Below are positions 52,172 through 62,200 of a stretch of DNA of 64,000 nucleotides, piece by piece. The stretch comes from Mycobacterium bourgelatii (GTDB lineage Bacteria; Actinomycetota; Actinomycetes; Mycobacteriales; Mycobacteriaceae). Both the position numbers and the translations under genes were made by a program. The stretch lies in assembly GCF_010723575.1 (NCBI RefSeq), contig NZ_BLKZ01000002.1:1031340-1095339 (forward strand), written 5' to 3'. Numbering within the stretch: the first letter of the stretch is position 1; every line of letters begins with the position of its first letter. Below the pieces are notes generated by a model, which saw only the letters and a program-made list of their open reading frames with translations, was not told the origin of the DNA and made no database searches.

Positions 52172-53197
52172 GTGACTAACGGGTATGCGGACTTGCGCGA
52201 GGGTGGTCCCTATTTCGACGACCTCTCGGTCGGCCAGGTGTTCGACTGGGCGCCCTCGGTGACGTTGTCGTCCGGTCTGGCGGCCGCCCACCAGGCGATC
52301 GTAGGTGACCGGCTGCGGTTGGCCCTGGACGCCGACCTGTGCGGGGCGGTGACGGGTACGCCTGGGGCGCTGGCGCATCCGAGCCTGGTATGCAATGTGG
52401 CGATCGGCCAGTCGACGTTGGCAACCCAGCGCGTCAAAGCCAACCTGTTCTACCGGGGCCTCACTTTCCACCGGTTCCCTATGATCGGCGACACCATTTA
52501 CACCCGGACCGAAGTGGTTGGGCTGCGGGCCAACTCGGTCAAACCTGGCCGTGCGCCGACGGGGTTGGCGGCGCTGCGGATGACCACCATCGATCAGGCC
52601 GACCAACTGGTTCTCGACTTCTACCGCTGCGCCATGCTGCCCATGAGCCCGGGCTGGCAGACCGATTCGGCCGCGGCACCGGCCGACGACCTATCCACCG
52701 TGGGCGCGGACGCCGTGCCGCCGGCCACCGACCCGACCGAACAGTGGGACGCCGAGGTCTACCGAAATCGGGTACCCGGACCGCATTTCGCGGATCACGC
52801 AGTAAGCATCGCCGGCACGGTGCTGCGCAGCACGGCCGACTTGGTCAGCAGCGCAGCGGAATTGGCCAGACTGACCCTGAACATCGCTGCCACGCATCAT
52901 GATTCGCGGGTCGGTGGGCAGCGGTTGGTCTACGGCGGGCACACCATTTCGTTGGCGTTCGCCCAGGCCACCCGGTTGTTGCCCAACTTGGTGACGGTCC
53001 TGGGCTGGGAGTCCTGCGACCACACCGGGCCGGTGCACGAGGGCGACACGCTCTACAGCGAACTGCACGTTGAGTCCGCCGCCGCCACATCGAACGGCGG
53101 CGCGCTTGGGCTGCGGTCGCTGGTCTATGCGGTGGGCGACGCGGGCCAACCCGACCGCCAGGTGCTGGACTGGCGGTTCACCGCGCTGGAGTTCTAA
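52172..53197 (+). CDS. Double-hotdog hydratase-like protein (Rv0216-like)
   Basis: 341 residues from GTG 52172 (MTNGYADLREGGPYFDDLSVGQVFD), near the 337 of Rv0216; more upstream codons would overlap fadE3. Two MaoC-like hotdog repeats are recognisable: N-terminal GGPYFDDLSVGQVF and FHRFPMIGDTIYTRTEV, C-terminal GGHTISLAFAQATRLLPNL and HTGPVHEGDTLYSELHV. Rv0216 has a known double-hotdog structure related to (R)-specific enoyl-CoA hydratases but lacks a confirmed activity. Convergent with the PE_PGRS gene. Confidence 0.9.
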   Translation: MTNGYADLREGGPYFDDLSVGQVFDWAPSVTLSSGLAAAHQAIVGDRLRLALDADLCGAVTGTPGALAHPSLVCNVAIGQSTLATQRVKANLFYRGLTFHRFPMIGDTIYTRTEVVGLRANSVKPGRAPTGLAALRMTTIDQADQLVLDFYRCAMLPMSPGWQTDSAAAPADDLSTVGADAVPPATDPTEQWDAEVYRNRVPGPHFADHAVSIAGTVLRSTADLVSSAAELARLTLNIAATHHDSRVGGQRLVYGGHTISLAFAQATRLLPNLVTVLGWESCDHTGPVHEGDTLYSELHVESAAATSNGGALGLRSLVYAVGDAGQPDRQVLDWRFTALEF

Positions 53198-53200
53198 GCA

Positions 53201-53254
53201 GTGGAAGCACCCGGCTGCGGCGGAGGGGTTCGCTGCAGCCGAGTGCTGGTCCAC
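53201..53254. terminator. Hairpin between the Rv0216-like and PE_PGRS genes
   Basis: AGCACCCGGCTGC (53206-53218) pairs with GCAGCCGAGTGCT (53235-53247) with one C/A mismatch, and after a 2-base bulge GTGGA (53201-53205) pairs with TCCAC (53250-53254). It occupies nearly the whole gap between two convergent genes. Confidence 0.6.
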
Positions 53255-53259
53255 GGCGC

Positions 53260-56200
53260 CTAGCCGTTCAGGCCGTTGTCGCCCTTGCTACCCGGGTCGC
53301 CGGGTGTGCCGTTGCTGCCGGCGCCCACTCCGACACCGCCCACACCGCCTCCGCCGAACCCGCCGCCGGTACCGCCGCTGCCGCCCGTGGCGCCGCCGTT
53401 GCCGCCGTCGCCGCCGTTAGCACCATTGCCGCCGTTGCCGCCGTTACCGCTGACCGCGTCGGAGTAGGCGTCCCCGCCCTTGCCGCCGGTCTGGCTGGCG
53501 CCGCTGCCGCCGTTGCCGCCGTTGCCCCCGACGCCGCTGGTGCCGTTGCCGTCGATCCCGGTGCCGACTGTGCCGGCGTTGCCGCCGTTGCCGCCCTTGC
53601 CCCCGGTGCCGCCGGCCCCGCCGTTGCCGCCGTCCGGCGTCTCCTCGGAGACGCCCGCCGCGCCGTTGCCGCCGCTGCCGGGCGCCCCACCGGTGCCGCC
53701 GGCACCGCCGTTGCCACTGTTGCCGCCGGTGCCCTTGCCCAGGGCGTTGCCGCCGTTGCCGCCCGCACCACCGGTGCCGCCGGCTCCACCATCGCCGCCG
53801 GTGCCACCGGCGCCCGCGGTGTCGACGTCGCCCGCCGCGCCATTGCCGCCCGCGCCGCCGGTCGCGCCGGTGCCGCCGGTGCCGCCCTGGCCGCCGTTAC
53901 CGGAGACCGTGCCGCCCAGGCCGCCGTTGCCGCCCGTGCCGCCGGCGCCGCCCGCTTGGCCGTTGCCGCCGTTGTCGCCGGGGTTGACTCCGTTGGTGCC
54001 TGCCTTGCCGGAAGCACCGTTACCGCCGTTGCCGCCGGCGCCGCCGTTGCCGTAGTTGCCGCCGTTACCGCCGTTGCCACCGTTGCCGCCATTGGCGCCG
54101 GTGCCGTTGGTCGGGCTGTAGCCGTTGCCGCCCGTGCCGCCGTTGCCGACACCGACGGGTGCGACGCTGTCGGCGCCGTTGGTGCCGGGAGTGGCGCCGG
54201 TGCCGCCGACCCCGCCGGTGCCCAGCGTCGTGCTGCCGCCGTTACCGCCGTTGCCGCCGTTTCCGCCGTTGACGCCGGTGCCGGTGCTGCTGAAGCCGTT
54301 CCCACCGTCGCCCGGAGTTCCGGCCTTGCCGGCGTTGCCGCCGTTGCCGCCGTTGCCGGTGGTGCCCACGACGCCGTTGGTCACCGAGCCACCTGCCCCG
54401 CCGTTGCCGCCGTTACCGCCGTTACCAGCTGCGCCGCCGTTGCCGCCGGCCTGGCCGTGGGGGCTACCCGAGGTGCCGTTGGCGCCGGCCACACCGGCTC
54501 CGCCGTCCCCGCCGTTGGCGCCGTTGCCGCCCTTACCGCCGTTGCCGCCGTCGCCGGAGATCGAGCCGCCGGCGCCGCCTGCGCCGCCGTGACCGCCGGC
54601 CCCGCCGGCCATGCCGTCGGTGCCGCTGGAGCCCTTGGCCACCCCGCCGGTGCCGTTCGTGCCGGCCACGCCGTTGCCGCCGTTGCCTCCGGTGCCGCCG
54701 TTGCCGTAGGTCCCGCCGTCGCCGCCGGCCCCGCCGTTGCCGCCGTTGGCGCCCGGGGTGCTCGGGCTGTACCCGTTGCCGCCGTTGCCGCCGTTGCCGA
54801 CAGCACCTGCGAACGCATTGCCGTCGGTGCCGTTGCTGCCGCCGCCGGTTCCACCGGTGCCGCCCTGGCCGATCGCGGTGGTGCCGCCGTTGCCGCCCTT
54901 GCCGCCGTCCGGGTTGGTAGCGGTTCCGGCCGCGCCGTTGCCGCCGTTGCCGGGTGTCCCGGCGTTGCCGCCGTTGCCGCCGTTGCCGCCGGCCCCGTTG
55001 GCGCCCGCCACGCCGTTCGTGGCCGAGCCGCCGAGCCCGCCGTTGCCGCCGTTGCCGCCGGCCCCGCCAGCGCCGCCGTTGCCGCCGTTCTGGCCGCCGC
55101 CGATGCCGTTGCCGTAGCTGTTGGCGTCGGCGTTGCCGGCGTTGCCGTTCACGCCCTTGCCGCCGTTGGTGCCGTTGCCGCCGCTGCCGCCGGCCCCGCC
55201 GTTGCCGCCGTTGCCGCCGTCCACGCCGCCCTTGCCGCCGGCGCCGCCGTGACCGCCGGAGCCGCCGGCGCGGCCAGCCGCGCCGCTGTCGCCGGGGTTC
55301 GTCCCGTCGGCGCCCACCACGGTGGCCGACACGCCGTTGCCGCCGGCACCGCCGTTGCCGCCGTTGCCGATGTTGCCGCCGTCGCCGCCGGCCCCGCCGT
55401 TGCCGCCGCTCTTGCCCGGGGTGAGCGGGTTGTAACCCGCGCCGCCCTGACCGCCGTTGCCGGCCGGGCCGACCACCGATGCCCCGTTGTTGCCGGCGGT
55501 CGGTGTGCCGGAGCCGGTGCCCGCCGCGCCGCCGATGCCGGCCTTTCCGGCGTTGCCGCCGTTGCCGCCCTTGCCGCCGTCGGGGTTGGCAAGGGTGCCG
55601 GCCGCACCGGTTCCGCCGTTACCGGGGGTGCCGGCCTTGCCGCCGTCCGCGCCGTTGCCGGCCTTGCCGACGGTGCCGGCGGCGCCGTTGCCGTTGAGCA
55701 GTGACCCGGCCGCACCGCCATTACCACCGGCCCCGCCGTTGCCGCCGTCGCCGCCGCTACCGCCGTTCTGGCCGACGCCGCCGTTGACCCCGGGCAAACC
55801 TGCCTTGCCCTGGACGCCATTGCCGCCTCGGCCGCCGGCCGCGCCGTTGCCGGCGTCGCCGCCGTTGCCGGCATTGCCGGCGATGGTGCCGCTGTTGCCG
55901 CCCTTACCGCCGTTGCCGCCCGAACCGCCGGCCATGCCGTTGGTTCCGGAGTCGCCGGTCTTGGTGCCGTTGACGCCGTGGGTGCCGGCCGTGCCGTTGC
56001 CGCCCTTGCCACCGTTGCCGCCGTTGCCGATCTCGCCGGCGTTGCCGCCGTCGCCGCCGTGACCGCCGGACCTGCCCGGGTCGGTGGCGGGGTTGAAGCT
56101 GTAGCCGTTGCCGCCGTTGCCGCCGTTGCCGCCGCTCTTGCCGGTTGGTACGCCGCCGTTCTTGCCATCGGCGCCGTTGACGAACCCGGTGCCGCCGGCG

Positions 56201-59200
56201 CCCTTGCTGCCGCCGCTGCCCAGCAGGCCGCCGTCACCGCCCCGGCCGCCGTCGGGGTTGGCCGCCGTGCCGTGGCCGCCGTTGCCCCCGTTGCCGCCGA
56301 TGCCGTCGTTGCCGCCGTTGCCGCCGGCGCCGCCGTTGCCGTCGTGGTAGCCCGGCGCGCCCTGCCCGCCGTTGCCGCCGACGCCGCCGTTGGCGCCATT
56401 GCCGCCGTTGCCGCCCTTGCCACCGTTGCCGCCAGCGGTGCCGTCGCCGCCGTTGCCGCCGGTTCCGCCGTCGCCGCCGTGGCCAGCCGCGCCACCGTCG
56501 CCGCCGTTGCCGGCGATCACGCCGCCCTTGCCGCCGTTGGCGCCGTTGCCTCCGGCGCTGGCGTTGCCGCCGTTGCCGCCGTCCTGGCCGAGGCCGCCGG
56601 CACTGCCGGCCACGCCGTTGGCGCCGTTGCCGCCCTTGCCGCCGGTGCCGCCGACGCCGTAGTCACCGGCGTTACCGCCGACGCCGCCATTACCGCCGGG
56701 CTTGCTCGGGTCGTTGGAGTTCCAGCCCGCGCCACCGGTGCCGCCGTGGCCGGCGATGGTGGTGGGGGTGGCGCCCTTCGCGCCGTCCGGGCCCGACGTG
56801 CCGCCGGTGCCACCGGTGCCGCCTTCGCCGCCGGCGCCCGGGTTGGCGCCGTTGCCGCCGGCACCACCGTTCGGGTGGGCGGCGGTGCCCGCCGCTCCGG
56901 TGCCGCCGACGCCGCTGACGCCGCCGTTGCCACCGTTGCCGGCCGCGCCGCCGCTGCCCTGGGTGCCGACACCGAGGACGTTGCCGGCCTTGCCGCCGTC
57001 GGCGCCCTTACCGCCGGTGCCGCCGTTGCCCGCATTACCGCCGGCGCCGTCGTTGAAGCCGAAGGTCGGGTCGCCGGTGCCGCCGTTGCCGCCGGTGCCA
57101 CCGGTGCCACCGGCGCCGCCGGTGCCGCCGTCGCCGCTGTTGCCGGCTATCGTGCCGCCATCACCGCCGGTGCCGGCCGCGCCGCCCTCACCGCCGACGC
57201 CGCCGACGCCCCCGTTGGCGCCGGTGCCGTCGCCGCCGGTGGTACCCGTGACGCCAGTGCCGCCGACGCCGCCGTTGCCGCCTTTGCCGCCGTCGCCGTA
57301 CATCCCGGCGTGACCGCCGTCGCCGCCGGCGTAACCCTTCGCGCCGGCCCCTGGGGTGCCGAAGGCGTCGCCGCCGTCGCCGCCGTCACCGGTCATCGCG
57401 GTGGAGTCGGCGCCGCTCGCCCCGTTGCTGCCCGAGCCGTTCTTGCCTGCTGCTCCGGTGCCGCCACTGCCACCGAGCCCCGAGTTGCCGCCGTTGCCGC
57501 CGTCGCCGCCGCCGAGGAAGCCGTCGCCGCCGGCGCCGCCCGCTCCGGCGTTGCCGCCGGCGCCGCCGGTCCCGCCGTTACCGCCCTTACCGCCGTTGGG
57601 GCCGATCCCGTCCGGGTCCGCAGCTCCATTGCCGCCCGTGCCGCCGTTGGCGCCGCTGCCGCCGTGGCCCCCGTCGCCGCCGTGTCCGTTCAGCGCGCCG
57701 CTCTTGCCGCCGGCGCCGCCGTCGCCGCCGTGCCCGCCGCTTTGGCCGGTACCGCCACTCTCGCCGGGCTGCACACCGTTGGTTCCGTTTGAGCCGGCCG
57801 CGCCGTTGCCGCCGTTGCCGCCCTTGCCGCCGTCGCCGTACAGGCCGCCGTCGCCGCCGGCGCCGCCCTTGCCGCCGTTTTCGCCGGGCAGCGTCGCGTT
57901 GTAGCCGTCGCCGCCCTGGCCACCGTTGCCGCCGACGGCCGTGGGGGTGCTGCCGCCGCTGCCGTTGCTGCCATGGCTGCCGTTGCCGGATCCGTTGCCG
58001 TTCGCGCCGCCGGCTCCGCCGGTGCCGCCGCTGGCGCCGGTGCCCGGGTTGCCACCCTTGCCGCCAACCCCGCCGTCGGGGTTGGCCGCCGTGCCGGCCG
58101 CGCCGTTGCCGCCGTTGCCCTGGATGCCGCCGTTGCCGCCGTTACCCGCGTTGCCCCCGGCCGCGCCCGCGCCGGCCATGCCGTTGGTGGCGGTGCCGCC
58201 CGCGCCGCCGGCGCCGCCGTTGCCGCCGATACCGCCGGACCCGCCGTTGCCGCCGTCCTGACCGCCGCCGATGCCGTTGCCGTACTTGTCGGAGTTGGCG
58301 ACGCCGTCGTGGCCGTCCACGCCGCTGCCGCCGCTGCCACCGCTGCCGCCGTTGCCGCCCTTGCCGCCGGCGCCACCGTCGCCGATGGTCGTGCCACCGG
58401 TGCCGCCGGCACCGCCCGCGCCGCCGGCGCCGCCCTTGCCGCCGTTGGCGCCGGAGTCGCCGGTGTTCACGCCGTTGGCGCCGGTCGCGCCGTTGGAGCC
58501 GTTGCCGCCGGCGCCGCCGGCGCCGCCGTTGCCGTTCGTGCCTCCGTTGCCGCCCTTGCCGCCGGCGCCACCGGCCAAGCCGTTGCCGTTGGCGTCGGTG
58601 GCGTTGGGTGCCTGGCTGTAGCCGACGCCGCCGGCGCCGCCGTGACCGACGTTGGCGGTGACGCCCGCCCCCGCGCTGCCGTTGGTGCCACTGAGGTCGC
58701 CGAATCCGTCGAGGCCGCCGATGCCGCCGGCGCCACCGGTCCCGGCGTTGCCGCCGTTGCCGCCGTTGCCGCCCGCGGTGTGGCTGTAGGTGCCCGCCGC
58801 GCCCGCGCCGCCGCTACCGGGGGTGCCTGCCGCGCCGCCGTTGCCGGCATTGCCGCCGTTACCGACGCCACCGGAAATGCCGTACAACCCGGCGGTACCG
58901 CCGGCGCCGCCGGCGCCGCCGTTGCCGCCCACTCCGCCGTTGCCGCCGTTGCCGCCGTGCTGGCCGCCACCGACACCGGTGCCGTACAGGTCGAGGTCGG
59001 ACACGCCGTTGGCGCCATTCACGCCGGCGCCGCCCTTGCCGCCGTCGGCCCCGGCGCCGCCGTTGCCGCCCTTGCCGCCGTCACCGAGCTCCGAACCGGC
59101 GTTGCCGCCGACGCCGCCCTTACCGCCGGATCCACCGGCCTGGCCGTTACCGCCGGATTCACCGTTGCTGACGCCGTTGGCGCCCGCCGCACCCGCCGTT

Positions 59201-62200
59201 CCGTTTCCGCCGTCGCCGCCGTCGCCGCCGTTGCCGTAGTTGCCGCCCTTGCCGCCGGCGCCGCCGTCGCCGCCGTTGGTGCCGGGCGCAGTCGAGGTGA
59301 ACCCGGCGCCGCCCTTACCGCCGTTGCCGACGGGCGTGGTCGGCCCGGAGCCGTCCTCGCCGTTGGCGCCGATCACCGAGCCGCTGCCGCCGGTGCCGCC
59401 TGCGGCCGCCTTGCCGGCGTTGCCGCCGTTGCCGCCGGCGCCGCCGGTCGGGTTGGTCGCGGTGCCGATCGCGCCGGCACCGCCGTCGCCCGGGGTGCCC
59501 GCGTCGCCGCCATTGCCGGCCTTGCCGCCGACGCCCGCGGTGCCGCCCTTGCCGGTGCCGGCGGCTCCGCCGTTGCCGCCGTTGCCGCCCTTGCCGCCGT
59601 TCCCGCCGCTGCCGCCGTCCTGGCCACCGCCGACGCCGTTGCCGTACGCGTCGACGCCGACCTGGCCGGCGGCGCCGCTCAAGCCCTGGCCGCCGTCGCC
59701 GCCGTCGCCACCGGAGCCACCGGCCCCGCCGCTGCCCGCGGTCCCGGCCTTCGCCCCGGCGTTACCACCGCGGCCGCCGTGCCCACCGGCGCCACCGGCC
59801 TGGCCGTCGCCGCCGCTGTCACCGGGCTGAATGCCGGCGGTACCCGTCGCGCCCGCGACACCGTTGCCGCCGGCTCCGCCGTTGCCGCCGTTGCCGACCG
59901 AGCCGCCGTTGCCGCCGGCACCGCCGTTGCCGCCGTTGGCACCCGGAGTGCTGTAGGTGAAGCCCTTGCCGCCGTTGCCGCCGTTGCCGCCGGAAGTGGG
60001 CGTGCTGCCCTTCGAACCGGCGACCGGGCTGCCCGAGCCGGTGCCGACGCTGCCGGCGGCCCCGCCGTCGCCGGGGTTGCCGCCGTTGCCGCCGGCGCCC
60101 CCGTTGGGGTTGGCCGCCGTGCCGTCGGCGCCGAGTCCGCCGTTTCCGCCGGCCGCGCCGTTGCCGCCGCTACCGGCATTACCCGCCGTGCCCGTGGTGG
60201 CGCCGGTACCGCCGTTGCCGCCGTTGCCGCCGGCGCCGCCAGCCCCGCCGTTGCCCGCGTTGCCGCCCGCACCGTTGTTGGTACCGGCCACGCCTGCCGC
60301 GCCGTGCCCGCCGACCGCGCCGTTGCCGCCGTCGCCGGCATTGCCGGCGTTGCCGCCGGCGCCGCTCGCGGCCTGACTGCCACTGCCGCCGTTCGCCTTG
60401 CCGCCGGCACCTGCGTTGCCGCCGTTGCCGCCGTTGCCGCCGTTACCGCCGACGCCACCGGCCTGGCCGGCACCGTTGTTGGTGCCGATGATGCCGTCCC
60501 TGCCGATCGCGCCGTTGCCGCCATCGCCGCCGTTGGCCCCGGCCCCTCCGGCGCCCCCGACCCCGCCGCTGCCGTAGGAGCCCGCGCTGCCGCCGGTACC
60601 GCCGGTGCCGGCCGCGCCGCCCTTGCCGCCGTTGCCGCCGGTGCCGCCGGTGCCGCCCGCCCCGCCGGCGCCGCCGTGCTGGCCGCCGCCGATGCCGGTG
60701 CCGTACTTGTTGGAGTCCACGGTCCCGTCGGCCCCGGTGATGCCGAGCCCACCATTGCCGCCGGCCCCGCCGGTGCCGCCGGCGCTGCCCTTGCCGCCGT
60801 TCCCGTTAGTGCCCGCGACTCCGCCGGTGCCGGTGCCCGCGGCGCCGCCGCCACCGCCGGACCCGCCGTTGCCGCCCGTCCCGCCGTTGCCGCCGCTGCC
60901 GCCGCTGAACCCGGCACCGTCGTTGACACCGGAGATGCCGTTGGCTCCGACGGCGCCCGCGCCGCCGTTGCCCGCGGTGCCGGCCGCGCCGCCCGCGCCG
61001 CCGTTGCCGCCGCTGCCCGAGCTGCCCGCGGTGACACCGGCACCCGCGGTACCCGCGTTGCCGCCCTTGCCGCCGGCGCCGCCTGCGCCACCATTGCCGG
61101 CGTTGCCGCCGGCTCCGCCCGCATTGCCGGCACCGGCCGTCGTCGTGCCGTTGGCGCCGTTCGCGCCCGAACCACCGGCGCCACCCGCACCGCCGGCGCC
61201 GCCCTTGCCGCCGCTGCCGGACGTGGTGCCCGCACCCGTGGCCGCGCCGCCGGCGCCACCTTGGCCGCCCTTGCCGCCGGCCTGGCCGTCGGTGCCGCTG
61301 GCACCCGGATTGACGCCATTGGAGCCGGCCTGGCCCGCCGCACCGTTACCGCCCGCGCCGCCGTTGCCGCCGTTGCCGATGTTGCCGCCGGCCCCACCGG
61401 CGCCACCGTCACCGCCGCTGGCACCCGGGGTGGTGGCGTTGAAGCCGGCGCCGCCGTTGCCGCCGCTGCCGGCGATGCCCGCGACCGCGTTGCCGCTGGC
61501 GCCACTTGCTGCGCTGCCGCCGCCGCCATTGGCGCCGCCGGCGCCGCCGAGGCCCGCCGTGCCCGCGTTGCCGCCCTTGCCGCCGGCACCGCCGGTGGTG
61601 TTGCTGACGGTCCCTGCCGCGCCGTCGCCACCGTTGCCCGGTGTGCCGGCGTTGCCGCCCTTGCCGCCTACGCCGCCGGTGCCGTTGCTGCCGTTGCTGG
61701 CCCCGGCGCCGCCGGCGAGTCCGCCGGTGCCACCAGCGCCACCGGCGCCGCCCTTGCCGCCGTTGCCGCCGTCGCCGCCGTGCTGGCCGCCGCCGATGCC
61801 GGTGCCGTACTTGTTGACGTCGGCCGTGCCGTTGGCGCCGGTGATGCCGGCACCGCCGGCACCGGCCGCGCCGCCCGCGCCACCGTTGCTGGCGTTGCCG
61901 CCGTTGCCGTGGGTAGCGGTGCCGACGCCATTGCCGTTGGCACCACCGGTGCCGCCGGCTCCGCCGTTGCCGCCCTTGCCGCCGGCCCCACCGTCACCGC
62001 CGGCGAAACCGTTGCCACCGTTGACATTCGCGACGCCGTTCGCACCGGCCGCGCCGATTCCGCCGTTGCCCGCGGTGCCCGCGTCGCCGCCGGCGCCGCC
62101 CGCACCGCCGGCGCCCACTGCGCCCGCGGTGCCGCCGTTGGCGGCGCCTGCGGCGCCGCCCTTACCGCCGCCGCCACCGGCGCCACCGTTGCCGGCGTTG

